From assembly GCA_904502055.1 (NCBI GenBank), contig CAJGDZ010000022.1, positions 1-16,088 of the forward strand: 16,088 nt of DNA, read 5' to 3'. The translations under genes were made by a program, and so were the position numbers. The notes below the pieces were generated by a model that did no database searches, was not told the origin of the DNA, and saw nothing but the letters and a program-made list of their open reading frames with translations. Shown here in pieces: positions 1 to 7,153 of this stretch (the first letter of the stretch is position 1; the number at the start of each line of letters is the position of its first letter). The DNA comes from an uncultured Clostridia bacterium. Its GTDB lineage: Bacteria > Bacillota > Clostridia > Oscillospirales > CAG-272.

Positions 1-335
1 ACAAGGTGAACCTTGGAGCAGTCAACCTTGAAGTAGTTGATGAGCTGTGCCAAAGGAATGTAAGTGTCGGGCTCAGGGTTGCCGAGGATCATCGTGAAGC
101 TCTTGCCGGCCTCCGATGCGGCCTTGAGACGAGTGAAGAGGGTGGAAATGAGAACGGGATGGGGGTTCATCATAACCTTAACCTCGAACTCGGGATGCCA
201 CCAAGCCTCACGCTGCTCGAGCTCCTTACCGCTCATCTTGCGAACGCGCTCGCAAACCTCACGGTCCTTGAAGGGAACAAAATCAGCGGGCTCAAAGCTG
301 AACTTTGTTGCAGGGTCTACAATAAAGTCTTTCAT
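1..335 (-). CDS. Glucosamine-6-phosphate deaminase/isomerase-like protein (3' end beyond window)
   Basis: First 111 codons of a sugar-phosphate isomerase related to NagB, which would convert glucosamine-6-phosphate to fructose-6-phosphate and ammonia in the cytoplasm. The start ATG at 335-333 has an AAGGAG ribosome binding site 7-8 bases upstream. The visible part has a charged N-terminal extension, then a strand-loop that reads MILGNPEPDTY, where classical NagB has its phosphate-binding glycine-rich loop, then a segment ending KVDCSKVHL that resembles the strand before the NagB active-site MDEY motif, which lies outside the window. The gene follows nagA on the same strand after 58 bases, which supports the assignment. 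The N-terminus is longer and more divergent than in Escherichia coli NagB, so this is probably one of the NagB-like isomerases common in Clostridia. The substrate is inferred mostly from context. Confidence 0.62.
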   Translation of the reverse strand, partial: MKDFIVDPATKFSFEPADFVPFKDREVCERVRKMSGKELEQREAWWHPEFEVKVMMNPHPVLISTLFTRLKAASEAGKSFTMILGNPEPDTYIPLAQLINYFKVDCSKVHL

Positions 336-342
336 TGTGTTA

Positions 343-394
343 CTCCTTTATCTTATTTTTTTGCTTTTTTATTAAAAACGGCAGTGCCGCTTTT
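343..394 (-). terminator. Hairpin with U-tract between nagA and the nagB-like gene (possible leaky terminator)
   Basis: On the minus strand the end of nagA overlaps a hairpin with a CGGC/GCCG core, extended by a G-U pair and A-U pairs, a three-base ACT loop and a TTTTT tract (bases 374-394). It sits inside an apparent operon, so it may lower nagB-like transcription relative to nagA, or mark the 3' end of a processed nagA message. The stem is short. The rest of the gap (343-373) is A-rich and carries the downstream ribosome binding site. Confidence 0.4.
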
Positions 395-1536
395 TACTTT
401 TTCCATTGGCCCTCAAGCATGACGCGCGAGACCTGCATTTTGTGGTCAACGATCACAAGGTCAGCACGTTTTCCGACAGCGATCTCGCCGCGATCGTAGA
501 AGCCGACGGCGCGCGAGGGGTTGTAGGAGGCAAACTTGAAAACGTCAACTAAGGATGCACCCGTATGCTTGATCATATTACGGCAAGAGATGTCCAGCGT
601 CATTTTTGAGCCGGCGATCTCGCCCGAATGGTCGAAGTTGATGTCGTCCACATCGTCATAGCCCTCGGGGATGGGGCCGTCACAGGCATAGGCGTCGGAG
701 ATCAGAATGATGCGATCGTCCCCCTTGATCTTCCTTGTAAGACGGAGGAGATAAGGATCGACGTGGATGCCTCTGCTGTCACAGATCAGCTCGGCATAGA
801 TCTCGTGATTTCTGTAAACAGTCTCGTCAACGCAGGGTGTTCTGCACTCGGGGTACTTCTCAAGCGTGCCGGTTGCATTCAGATGATGTGTTCCGATTCT
901 CAGGCCATAGGGCATAAGCGCCTCGATCTGATAGGGCTCGGCCTCGCTGTGTGCGACCGAGAAGGCTACACCGGGAGTCCTTGCCATAGCGTCCAGAACA
1001 AACTGAAGAATGTTCTCACGCTCGGGGGCAAGCGCCCAAACCTTGACAAGGTCATAGGCCGCTTCGATGATCGGCATATAGCGTGCACTGTCCACCGGAC
1101 CCTTCCAGGGATTGGATTCGCGGTCACAACCGAATTTAGGATTGAGATACGGGCCTTCCATATAAAGACCGCCGATGTTGGCACACTCAGGCTTTTTCAT
1201 CGCCTCGCGAAGCGTGGCAATGGCCTTTACGTATCCCTCCGTGTCCATACTGAAGTATAGCGCGGGGAGAAGCGTGGTTGTACCGTGATTCAAATGATGG
1301 AGAGAAGCTACCTCGGGGGCATCCTGGAAAAACACCTTTCCGTCCGAGTGTGTGTGAATGTCCACAAAGCCGGGACCGACGTAGAGCCCGTCGGCATCCA
1401 CGACCTCACAGCCCTCGGGAAGCGTCATTTTCCGCATTTCACCAAACGAGGCGATCTTTCCGTCTTCCACCAATATAAGCGCGTCCGGTATAAAATGGTC
1501 GCGCATAATAAGCGTTGCGTTTTTAATGGCAATCAT
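394..1536 (-). CDS. nagA: N-acetylglucosamine-6-phosphate deacetylase
   Basis: Cytoplasmic metal-dependent amidohydrolase, 380 residues, the usual length for NagA. It removes acetate from N-acetylglucosamine-6-phosphate, giving glucosamine-6-phosphate for the isomerase encoded next. Visible landmarks are the amidohydrolase HTH motif (His61, His63) after PGFVDI, the HGTTT segment at 84-88, a metal-ligand Glu in MEGPY (Glu127), His196 in VAHSEA, the paired His217-His218 where the family has its HLxNA motif, and the catalytic Asp281 in LISDA. The C-terminal strand KRADLVIVD is typical of the composite amidohydrolase beta-sandwich. Replacement of the usual HLFNAM by HHLNAT and of EGPF by EGPY makes this a divergent member, so a related deacetylase activity cannot be excluded. 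The start is supported by AAGGAT about ten bases upstream and by a consensus promoter at 1589-1617. Confidence 0.85.
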   Translation of the reverse strand: MIAIKNATLIMRDHFIPDALILVEDGKIASFGEMRKMTLPEGCEVVDADGLYVGPGFVDIHTHSDGKVFFQDAPEVASLHHLNHGTTTLLPALYFSMDTEGYVKAIATLREAMKKPECANIGGLYMEGPYLNPKFGCDRESNPWKGPVDSARYMPIIEAAYDLVKVWALAPERENILQFVLDAMARTPGVAFSVAHSEAEPYQIEALMPYGLRIGTHHLNATGTLEKYPECRTPCVDETVYRNHEIYAELICDSRGIHVDPYLLRLTRKIKGDDRIILISDAYACDGPIPEGYDDVDDINFDHSGEIAGSKMTLDISCRNMIKHTGASLVDVFKFASYNPSRAVGFYDRGEIAVGKRADLVIVDHKMQVSRVMLEGQWKK

Positions 1537-1556
1537 ATGTATTTCATCCTTTTCAG

Positions 1557-1578
1557 AAGGCGTGAAAAATCACGTCTT
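1557..1578 (-). promoter_or_regulatory. Inverted repeat in the nagA leader, possible operator
   Basis: A 9-base inverted repeat with a four-base A/T spacer (core CGTGA-AAAA-TCACG on the plus strand, one G/T mismatch outside the core). It lies about ten bases downstream of the nagA -10 box, so it spans roughly the first 25 transcribed bases. That position suits a repressor operator, for example for a GntR- or ROK-type amino-sugar regulator, or a 5' leader hairpin. No regulator gene is in the window, so the role is inferred. Confidence 0.35.
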
Positions 1579-1588
1579 ATTCTTTATT

Positions 1589-1617
1589 ATTCTACCATTT
1601 TGTCTAAGATTTGTCAA
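1589..1617 (-). promoter_or_regulatory. Vegetative promoter of nagA
   Basis: Minus-strand -35 TTGACA (1612-1617), a 17-base spacer and -10 TAGAAT (1589-1594), placed about 50 bases before the nagA start. The -35 box is preceded by CCGAAAGCCC, almost the same context as the tig promoter. Confidence 0.8.
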
Positions 1618-1631
1618 GGGCTTTCGGGCAA

Positions 1632-1689
1632 TATAAAAACAGAAGATCCGAGATTTTCCGATGTTTGATTTGGACGGAAAATTCGGATC
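1632..1689 (-). terminator. Intrinsic terminator of the SGNH/DUF4358 cluster
   Basis: Minus strand, just after the stop of the DUF4358-like gene. The left arm (1675-1689) and right arm (1645-1660) pair over 15 bases with one bulged base and a 14-base loop, followed by TTCTGTTTTTAT. It separates this operon from the nagA promoter, which starts 15 bases further on. Confidence 0.75.
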
Positions 1690-1697
1690 CTTGTTTG

Positions 1698-2174
1698 TTA
1701 TTCCGCAATGCCGCGAAGCGCTGTCTCGACTTTGGTCACGCCGTCCCTGTCAAGGACCGCATAAACCAGATACCGGCCGCTCGCAAAGACCTTCGCGTTT
1801 TCAAATTTGGGATATTCCTTGGTGTTGTAGACCACACCGTTTTCAAAGTTGCTCTTGATCTTGGCCAAATACTTTTTTAATAGCTTCTGATTTTGCGAGA
1901 GGTGCGCGGTGTCTTTCATATGAAAAACGCCGATCTCACTGAAATTGGTGCTGTCTGCGCAGGTGACGATATGGAAATCGTCGATATCTGCAAGGTCCGA
2001 AAAATACGTGCGCATATAATATTCGGAATTGTCAACGTATCCAAATTCGGTCGGGCAGGCCTTTTGGAGTGCCTCGCTTACCGTTTTGGCGTCAGGATTT
2101 TCCTTTGCGGAAAGGGGAATGCAGAGACAAAGCACCAAAAGGACAAAAAACAAAAAACGAAAAAGAGCTTTCAT
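1698..2174 (-). CDS. Secreted DUF4358-like protein of unknown function
   Basis: A 158-residue protein with an N-terminal signal peptide (residues 1-23: short basic start, hydrophobic core FLFFVLLVLCLCIPL, likely signal peptidase I cleavage after LSA). There is no clear lipobox. The mature part reads like DUF4358: an acidic/aromatic segment around YFSDLADIDDF, then EIGVFHMKD, a central helix QNQKLLKKYLAKIKSNF, a YPKFENAKV segment, and a final strand SGRYLVYAVLDRDG. The family function is not known. DUF4358 proteins are, from memory, often found beside membrane O-acyltransferase (MBOAT) and SGNH/GDSL genes, which fits the upstream neighbour. Its ATG overlaps the stop of the SGNH gene by four bases (ATGA), so the two are translationally coupled. 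Family assignment is by pattern only. Confidence 0.6.
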   Translation of the reverse strand: MKALFRFLFFVLLVLCLCIPLSAKENPDAKTVSEALQKACPTEFGYVDNSEYYMRTYFSDLADIDDFHIVTCADSTNFSEIGVFHMKDTAHLSQNQKLLKKYLAKIKSNFENGVVYNTKEYPKFENAKVFASGRYLVYAVLDRDGVTKVETALRGIAE

Positions 2175-2992
2175 ATTTCCTCCAAATAGCCGTGCGTACG
2201 GATATAGCGAAGAACCTCCAAAAGCCCCTCGCGGTTCAAATGGATTCCGTCACCGCCGTTGTCGTATTCGGGTCTCAGATATCCCTCGGCGTCGCCAAGT
2301 GCGGAGGCGGTGTCCAAATACCCAAGCTCATATTCGCGCGCCAGGTCGCAGAGCCACGAGTTACAAAGACGAATACGCTCCGGCGTATAGGCGCTGATCT
2401 TACAGGTCTTGGCGACCGGAAAAATGGACTGAACAAGGATCACGGTTTCGGGCGACGTACTTTTGACGGAATTGATCAGCATTCGGTAGCATTGCTTGAA
2501 CATATCCTCGGTATAATAGGATGCTCCGTTATTGAGCCCCAGTGTGATGACCAGAATTTCCGGCTTTTTGCGCAAAAGCGCCTCGGAAAGCGTGAGCGCT
2601 TCACCTGTGCAGGGGTAAAAAAGTCGTGTGCTTGTGATGCCGGGAGAAAGAGAGAGCGTCCCCGAGCAGCAGACCTTGCCGTTTTGAACGGTAGCACCCG
2701 TCCACACCTGCTCGGAGGATTTACCGCCTTCCAGGATCCCGTAATGCCAAAGTCCGTACGTGGTGGACTCACCCAAAAAGGTGATTTTTCGGATATACTC
2801 ATCGCCCAGATCCTCGGTCGGATTCAGAAGGGCACTCGGAACGGATTCCGAGCCTACAGTTCTGCTGCCGGAATGATTTGGGTACATTCCTTTCGGAAGA
2901 AAACGAGCCATACAGAAAAGAAGTAACAAAATCAAAAAAAGAATTCCGCCAAAAACAAAGTGAGCAACGGAAAAGATCGGTTTTGGTTTCAT
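2171..2992 (-). CDS. Membrane-anchored SGNH/GDSL-type hydrolase
   Basis: A 273-residue protein with one N-terminal transmembrane segment (about residues 10-30) and an extracytoplasmic SGNH fold. Block I is FLGESTTYG with nucleophile Ser76; the usual GDS is GES here. The block III Asn lies in LGLNNG (154-155). Block V is DGIHL, giving Asp248 and His251. Such enzymes act as esterases or acyltransferases on cell-surface polymers; the substrate cannot be read from sequence. The start has GGAG six to seven bases upstream. The gene follows the small membrane protein by 87 bases and overlaps the DUF4358-like gene, implying a shared envelope role. It could work with an O-acyltransferase encoded elsewhere, because no MBOAT gene is in this window. 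Confidence 0.75.
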   Translation of the reverse strand: MKPKPIFSVAHFVFGGILFLILLLLFCMARFLPKGMYPNHSGSRTVGSESVPSALLNPTEDLGDEYIRKITFLGESTTYGLWHYGILEGGKSSEQVWTGATVQNGKVCCSGTLSLSPGITSTRLFYPCTGEALTLSEALLRKKPEILVITLGLNNGASYYTEDMFKQCYRMLINSVKSTSPETVILVQSIFPVAKTCKISAYTPERIRLCNSWLCDLAREYELGYLDTASALGDAEGYLRPEYDNGGDGIHLNREGLLEVLRYIRTHGYLEEI

Positions 2993-3063
2993 ATGAACTC
3001 CGTACGTTTGGAAATTTCAATATGCCAAGCGATCAAAGCGGCTAACTTTTTTTGACGGAAAAG

Positions 3064-3078
3064 CCCAGCATATCTGGG
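3064..3078 (-). terminator. Small hairpin after the four-helix membrane protein gene
   Basis: CCCAG/CTGGG five-base stem with a five-base loop directly after the stop codon, followed on the minus strand by CTTTTCC. It is too short to be a strong terminator, and no clear promoter is visible between it and the SGNH gene, so read-through is likely. No other feature is seen in 2993-3063. Confidence 0.3.
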
Positions 3079-3079
3079 A

Positions 3080-3508
3080 CTATTGTTTCCTTTTGTTCGG
3101 ACTGTATACCGATCGGTATTCGGAAGTTGTTTCCTTTTTCCTTGTGATAAATCGGGAGACAATAAGAGCACCGATGGCGTAAAGAAGGATGTAAATGAGT
3201 GCCAAAACGAGAGATGAGGATGGCGAAAGTGAATCCTTAAAAGGAAGCCAGACAAAGAGGATGAGAGCCAAGGAGAGCATGGCAAAATGGACAGGAAGCT
3301 TCCACGCACCCTTGGTTTTTATCTCGGTAACAAGCGCATTGGCAAGCGCGATCAAGAAGCAAAGAGGGAAGAAGCGCAAAAGCGTCAGCGGATATGGATT
3401 TGCGCTTGTCCGATAAAGATCTATCATTATGATCAGATAAAAAATACTGAGGATGGAGTAGGCGCAGGATGCATGAATGAATGATTTTTTCAGAATTTTA
3501 ATCAACAT
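3080..3508 (-). CDS. Four-helix integral membrane protein of unknown function
   Basis: A 142-residue protein with four predicted transmembrane helices (about residues 12-30, 42-62, 70-90 and 98-121) and a basic cytoplasmic tail ending NKRKQ. Size and topology resemble DUF3021-type small membrane proteins, but I see no diagnostic motif and make no functional call. The start has AAGGA about eight bases upstream and a good vegetative promoter at 3538-3566. It is first in the cluster with the SGNH hydrolase and the DUF4358-like protein. The 87-base gap and small hairpin after it leave open whether it is truly co-transcribed with them. Confidence 0.65.
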   Translation of the reverse strand: MLIKILKKSFIHASCAYSILSIFYLIIMIDLYRTSANPYPLTLLRFFPLCFLIALANALVTEIKTKGAWKLPVHFAMLSLALILFVWLPFKDSLSPSSSLVLALIYILLYAIGALIVSRFITRKKETTSEYRSVYSPNKRKQ

Positions 3509-3537
3509 GGGTCGATCCTTTCTTGTATGTTCGCTTT

Positions 3538-3566
3538 ATTTTACCATACGACCGACGAAATTTCAA
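3538..3566 (-). promoter_or_regulatory. Vegetative promoter of the membrane-protein/SGNH cluster
   Basis: Minus-strand -35 TTGAAA (3561-3566), 17-base spacer ending in TATGG, and -10 TAAAAT (3538-3543), 29 bases before the start codon. The divergent gap 3567-3690 in front of pdaA holds no equally good plus-strand promoter that I can recognise. Confidence 0.7.
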
Positions 3567-3677
3567 CGGTTTTGTGTAAATAATTACAGACAAAAAAAGG
3601 ATATGCGTGTGGAAATATGAAGCGTTGCCCGTTTTTTTCTTGTCTAAACGGCAAGCTCAAAAAGAAAACTATGCAAA

Positions 3678-3684
3678 AAGGAGG
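3678..3684 (+). promoter_or_regulatory. Ribosome binding site that fixes the pdaA start
   Basis: AAGGAGG ends six bases before the ATG at 3691. It decides against an in-frame ATG at 3607 that would add 28 residues ahead of the signal sequence. Confidence 0.85.
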
Positions 3685-3690
3685 AATGCT

Positions 3691-4473
3691 ATGAAAACCA
3701 TAAAAAAATATTTTGGGGCCTTGATCCTGTTTGCGTTGCTTTTTGCTGTGGTGGCTCACGCGAAGGAAGGGAGCATCAGCTGGTATTGCAAAAGAAACAA
3801 GGAGCATAAACAGCCCCTTGCTGATCCGGAGCTTCGAGTGGTAGAGAGGTATGACGGGTATTATATTGATCATCGGCACAATGACGATGCTGCGGATAAG
3901 GTGATCTATCTGACCTTTGACGCCGGATATGAAAACGGGAATGTCGCAAGGATTCTGGATGTTCTCAAGGAGGAGCAGGTCCCCGGTGCGTTTTTTGTTC
4001 TTAAAAATCTGATTTTAAAGAACGGCGATCTTATCTCGCGTATGATAAACGAGGGACATCTTGTTTGCAACCATACGGCCACGCATAAGGATATGACCAA
4101 ATGCACCTCGCTTGAGGAGTTCCGCACCGAGCTTGAGAGCTTGGAGAAGATTTACCTTGACGCTACGGGAATGCGGCTTTCTCCGTACTACCGTCCGCCG
4201 GAGGGAAGGTTCAACGAGTCATCCTTGCGCTATGCCAAGGAGATGGGGTATAAAACTGTTTTCTGGAGCTTTGCTTATGCCGATTGGGACAACGATAGGC
4301 AGATGTCTCCTGAGGAAGCCAAGAGAAAGATCTTGATGCATGCGCATAACGGTGAGGTGATGCTTCTGCATCCCACCTCTGCCACAAACGCGGCCATTCT
4401 GAGGGATGTGATTCGAGCGCTGAAGCAAGAGGGGTATCGGTTTGGAACACTGGACGAGCTGACGGCGGCATGA
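3691..4473 (+). CDS. pdaA: PdaA-type delta-lactam-biosynthetic polysaccharide deacetylase
   Basis: A 260-residue exported peptidoglycan deacetylase. An N-terminal hydrophobic segment (residues 6-24, ending in AHA) acts as signal peptide or anchor. The NodB domain shows TFDAGYEN (catalytic Asp77, with Ala where classical NodB enzymes have a second, metal-binding Asp), zinc ligands His128 and His132 in NHTATH, RPPEG (168-172), the FWSFAYADWD segment and a C-terminal His227 in LLHPTS. From memory, loss of the second Asp, the flanking GYENG and the VFWS.A..DW block are hallmarks of Bacillus subtilis PdaA, which deacetylates N-acetylmuramic acid without its peptide, a step towards muramic delta-lactam in spore cortex. 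Sporulation is therefore plausible but not shown. Its stop overlaps the next deacetylase by four bases. Confidence 0.85.
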   Translation: MKTIKKYFGALILFALLFAVVAHAKEGSISWYCKRNKEHKQPLADPELRVVERYDGYYIDHRHNDDAADKVIYLTFDAGYENGNVARILDVLKEEQVPGAFFVLKNLILKNGDLISRMINEGHLVCNHTATHKDMTKCTSLEEFRTELESLEKIYLDATGMRLSPYYRPPEGRFNESSLRYAKEMGYKTVFWSFAYADWDNDRQMSPEEAKRKILMHAHNGEVMLLHPTSATNAAILRDVIRALKQEGYRFGTLDELTAA

Positions 4474-5156
4474 AAAGATCCGTCCGATTTTTTACGTGGA
4501 TGCTGCTGATATGCCTCTGTACGTTTTGGGCTTCGGGAAAGGATCGTGCGGACAACGTATATCACGCGCACGAAAATTCATCGATGAAGATCGCGCTGAC
4601 ATTTGATGACGGACCGCACCCCATTCTCACGCCGAAAATTCTTGACATTCTTAAAAAGCACAAGGTTCACGCTACCTTCTTTTTGGTGGGCGAAAACGTA
4701 AAAAACTATCCCGACTTAGCACAGCGGATTCTAAGGGAAGGCCACGAAATCGGAAATCACACCTACACACACGGAAGAGTTTCTGAGCGCGGTTTTTTTG
4801 AGATGCGAAGGGAGATTGAGCTTTGCGAGGCGGCGATCTATGAGCAGACCGAATACAAAACAAAGCTTCTTCGTCCCCCTGAGGGCATTCTTGACAGTAA
4901 GATCAAATCCATTTCCCGGGAAATGGACTACAGCGTTATTCTGTGGAACATTGATACTAAGGACTGGGCACACGCGGCACCGCAAAGCATATGCCGAAAC
5001 GTGGTCGAGCACATTTCACCGGGAAGCATTATTTTAATGCACGATTATATCGGCTTTGACAGCCCTACGCCCGAGGCACTGGAGCTTTTTTTGCCCATTT
5101 TGCTGGAACGCGGCTACCAGTTTTCCGTGGTCAGCGATTTGATCGGAAGCTACTGA
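4470..5156 (+). CDS. NodB-type polysaccharide deacetylase
   Basis: A 228-residue deacetylase with a signal sequence or membrane anchor (about residues 5-22). The whole NodB motif set is intact: motif 1 TFDDGPHP (catalytic Asp46, metal-binding Asp47), motif 2 NHTYTH (zinc ligands His97 and His101), motif 3 RPPEG (135-139), motif 4 around WNIDTKDW (159-166), and motif 5 LMHD with His191. Unlike its partner it keeps the TFDDG pair, so it is expected to act as a conventional zinc-dependent N-acetylglucosamine or chitooligosaccharide deacetylase on cell wall. Its ATG overlaps the pdaA stop (ATGA), implying coupled translation and joint action on the same wall layer. Similar proteins are annotated as PdaB or peptidoglycan GlcNAc deacetylase; I cannot choose between them. 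Confidence 0.8.
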   Translation: MKRSVRFFTWMLLICLCTFWASGKDRADNVYHAHENSSMKIALTFDDGPHPILTPKILDILKKHKVHATFFLVGENVKNYPDLAQRILREGHEIGNHTYTHGRVSERGFFEMRREIELCEAAIYEQTEYKTKLLRPPEGILDSKIKSISREMDYSVILWNIDTKDWAHAAPQSICRNVVEHISPGSIILMHDYIGFDSPTPEALELFLPILLERGYQFSVVSDLIGSY

Positions 5157-5187
5157 AAACGGCGGAGCCTTTGTGGCTCCGCCGTTT
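5157..5187. terminator. Shared hairpin between convergent deacetylase and clpX operons
   Basis: A perfect 13-base-pair stem (5157-5169 with 5175-5187, five-base loop) fills the gap between two convergent stop codons. The outer A/T pairs give a short U-tract in both directions, so it can serve both operons. The tract is only three or four U, so efficiency may be modest. Confidence 0.75.
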
Positions 5188-5190
5188 GAT

Positions 5191-6489
5191 TCACATATTA
5201 CTTTTCTTTTTGGAGGAGGCCTTTGGTGCCGACTCCTTCAGAACGTATTTCGGGGGCTTTTGATTTTTTACACAGTCATATGTGATGTGTACCTCAGCAA
5301 TATCCGCGCGCGAGGGAATCTCGTACATGATCTTCATCATCACGCCCTCGGTGATCGCACGAAGACCGCGTGCACCGGTATTTCGCTCCATTGCCAGCTC
5401 GGCGATGGCCTCGATGGCCTTGTCCTTGAAGACCAGCTTGACACCGTCCATAGCAAAGAGTGCCTCATACTGTTTGATGAGCGAGTTCTTGGGCTCCTTG
5501 ATGATGCGCGTAAGCGCGTCCTTGTCGAGATCGGTCAGGGAAACGATGACAGGGATTCGGCCGACCAGCTCGGGGATAAGTCCGAACTTGACAATGTCGT
5601 GGGGCGTAACGTCCTTAAAGATGCCGTCACTCCGCTTTTCGGCTTTACCTCTGATGTTGCTGTTAAAGCCAACGGTGCTGTTGTCGTTCCGCTTTTCGAT
5701 GATCTTCTCAAGCCCGTCAAATGCACCGCCGCAAATGAACAGGATGTTTTCGGTGTTGATCTGAATGAACTCTTGATTGGGGTGCTTACGGCCGCCCTGC
5801 GGGGGTACGTTGGATACCGTTCCCTCCAGGATCTTGAGGAGTGCCTGCTGAACACCCTCACCCGAAACGTCGCGCGTGATCGAGCGGTTTTCGCTCTTGC
5901 GAGAGATCTTGTCTACCTCATCGATATAGATGATGCCGCGCTCAGCGCGTTCAATATCAAAGTCTGCCGCCTGGATCAGACGGAGAAGAATGTTCTCAAC
6001 GTCCTCGCCGACGTAGCCCGCTTCGGTAAGCGTGGTGGCATCGGCAATGGCGAAAGGAACCTTCAGGGTCTTTGCCAGCGTTTGCGCGAGATAGGTTTTA
6101 CCCACACCCGTTGGACCGATCAGCAGGACGTTGCTCTTTTGAATGTTAACGTCTCCCGCCTTGTCGGAGTTCTTGCTGAGGATCCGCTTGTAGTGGTTGT
6201 ATACCGCCACGCTAAGTGCCACCTTGGCCTCGTCCTGTCCGATGATATACTCATCCATGGATTTTTTTATATCCATAGGCTTGGGCAGGGATTCAAAGGT
6301 GAGCTGCTCGGTATTTTCCGCGGGAATCTCCTCTTCGAGGCTATCGTGAATCAGCTGTTCACAGATGTCCACACAGAAATCACAGATATAAATGCCGGTG
6401 GGCGAGGGAATCAGGAAATCCACCTGTTCCTCGGTTCGCCCACAAAAGGCACAGCATCTGAGGTTTCGGTTATCGTTTTGATTAGCCAT
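5191..6489 (-). CDS. clpX: ATP-dependent Clp protease ATP-binding subunit ClpX
   Basis: Hexameric AAA+ unfoldase that threads substrates into ClpP; 432 residues, full length. The N-terminal zinc-binding domain has two CxxC pairs (Cys13/Cys16 and Cys36/Cys39). Walker A is GPTGVGKT (125-132), the pore loop GYVGED at 158-163, and Walker B IIYIDE (186-191). The GGAFDGLE segment and the sensor-2 GARGLRA motif are present. A VGF tripeptide (in STVGFNSN) takes the place of the IGF loop that docks on ClpP. The gene is third in tig-clpP-clpX, 20 bases after clpP, with an AAAGG ribosome binding site. The C-terminus ends in a lysine-rich tail. Confidence 0.97.
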   Translation of the reverse strand: MANQNDNRNLRCCAFCGRTEEQVDFLIPSPTGIYICDFCVDICEQLIHDSLEEEIPAENTEQLTFESLPKPMDIKKSMDEYIIGQDEAKVALSVAVYNHYKRILSKNSDKAGDVNIQKSNVLLIGPTGVGKTYLAQTLAKTLKVPFAIADATTLTEAGYVGEDVENILLRLIQAADFDIERAERGIIYIDEVDKISRKSENRSITRDVSGEGVQQALLKILEGTVSNVPPQGGRKHPNQEFIQINTENILFICGGAFDGLEKIIEKRNDNSTVGFNSNIRGKAEKRSDGIFKDVTPHDIVKFGLIPELVGRIPVIVSLTDLDKDALTRIIKEPKNSLIKQYEALFAMDGVKLVFKDKAIEAIAELAMERNTGARGLRAITEGVMMKIMYEIPSRADIAEVHITYDCVKNQKPPKYVLKESAPKASSKKKSNM

Positions 6490-6509
6490 AAAATCTGCCT
6501 TTCAGAGAA

Positions 6510-7118
6510 TTAAGCGCGCTTGTCTAAAATCTTGTCAATGAGACCGTAATTCAATGCTTCTGCGGCGGTCATATAATTGTCTCTTTCGGTATCTTGCGCG
6601 ATGACCTCAAGCGGCTTGCCGGTGTTGGCGGCAAGAATACGGTTGAGATTGTCGCGGGTGCGGAGAATGAGCTCAGCCTGGATCTTAATGTCCGAGGCCT
6701 GGCCCTTGGCACCGCCAAGAGGCTGGTGGATCATGATCTCACTGTTGGGAAGCGCGAAGCGCTTGCCCTTGGTGCCCGACGAGAGCAAGAATGCTCCCAT
6801 GCTTGCCGCCATACCGATACAAATGGTGGAGACGTCACACTTGACAAAATTCATCGTATCATAGATCGCCATACCTGCCGTGACCGAGCCACCGGGGCTG
6901 TTGATATAAAAGGCGATATCCTTGTCAGGATCCTGCGCCTCAAGGAACAACATCTGGGCAACAACAAGGGAGGCGGTGGTGTCATTCACTTCATCAGAAA
7001 GGAAAATGATGCGGTCATTGAGAAGGCGAGAAAAAATGTCATAGGAACGCTCGCCGTGTCCGGTCTGTTCAACGACCATAGGGACCAGTGCGTTTTTGAT
7101 TTCGTTATTCGAGAACAT
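6510..7118 (-). CDS. clpP: ATP-dependent Clp protease proteolytic subunit ClpP
   Basis: A 202-residue serine protease subunit that forms the tetradecameric barrel degraded into by ClpX substrates. The catalytic triad is Ser106 in GMAASMGAF, His131 in MIHQPLGG and Asp180 in DTERDNYM. The oxyanion-region NSPGGSV (73-79) is intact. The short N-terminal stretch before LVPMVVEQTG probably carries a propeptide that is removed on assembly. The start is supported by AGGAGG. It lies 35 bases after tig and 20 before clpX, with no terminator between, so ClpXP subunits are made from one message together with trigger factor. Confidence 0.97.
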   Translation of the reverse strand: MFSNNEIKNALVPMVVEQTGHGERSYDIFSRLLNDRIIFLSDEVNDTTASLVVAQMLFLEAQDPDKDIAFYINSPGGSVTAGMAIYDTMNFVKCDVSTICIGMAASMGAFLLSSGTKGKRFALPNSEIMIHQPLGGAKGQASDIKIQAELILRTRDNLNRILAANTGKPLEVIAQDTERDNYMTAAEALNYGLIDKILDKRA

Positions 7119-7153
7119 AGGTATCCTCCTGATTCAGATTGAATTTGACAAGC

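Noticed and set aside
3625..3654. Nine-base-pair hairpin with one bulge in the pdaA leader (TTGCCCGTTT/AAACGGCAA)
   Set aside because: Could be a 5' leader structure, but it is short, with no U-tract or riboswitch-like elements; not enough to call a regulatory feature.
3607..3690. Upstream ATG start for pdaA
   Set aside because: It would bury the signal peptide 28 residues inside the protein and has no ribosome binding site, unlike the ATG at 3691.
5173..6513. Long plus-strand open frame opposite clpX
   Set aside because: Pure antisense of a fully recognisable ClpX gene; no ribosome binding site and no family resemblance. Long antisense frames are a side effect of codon bias here.
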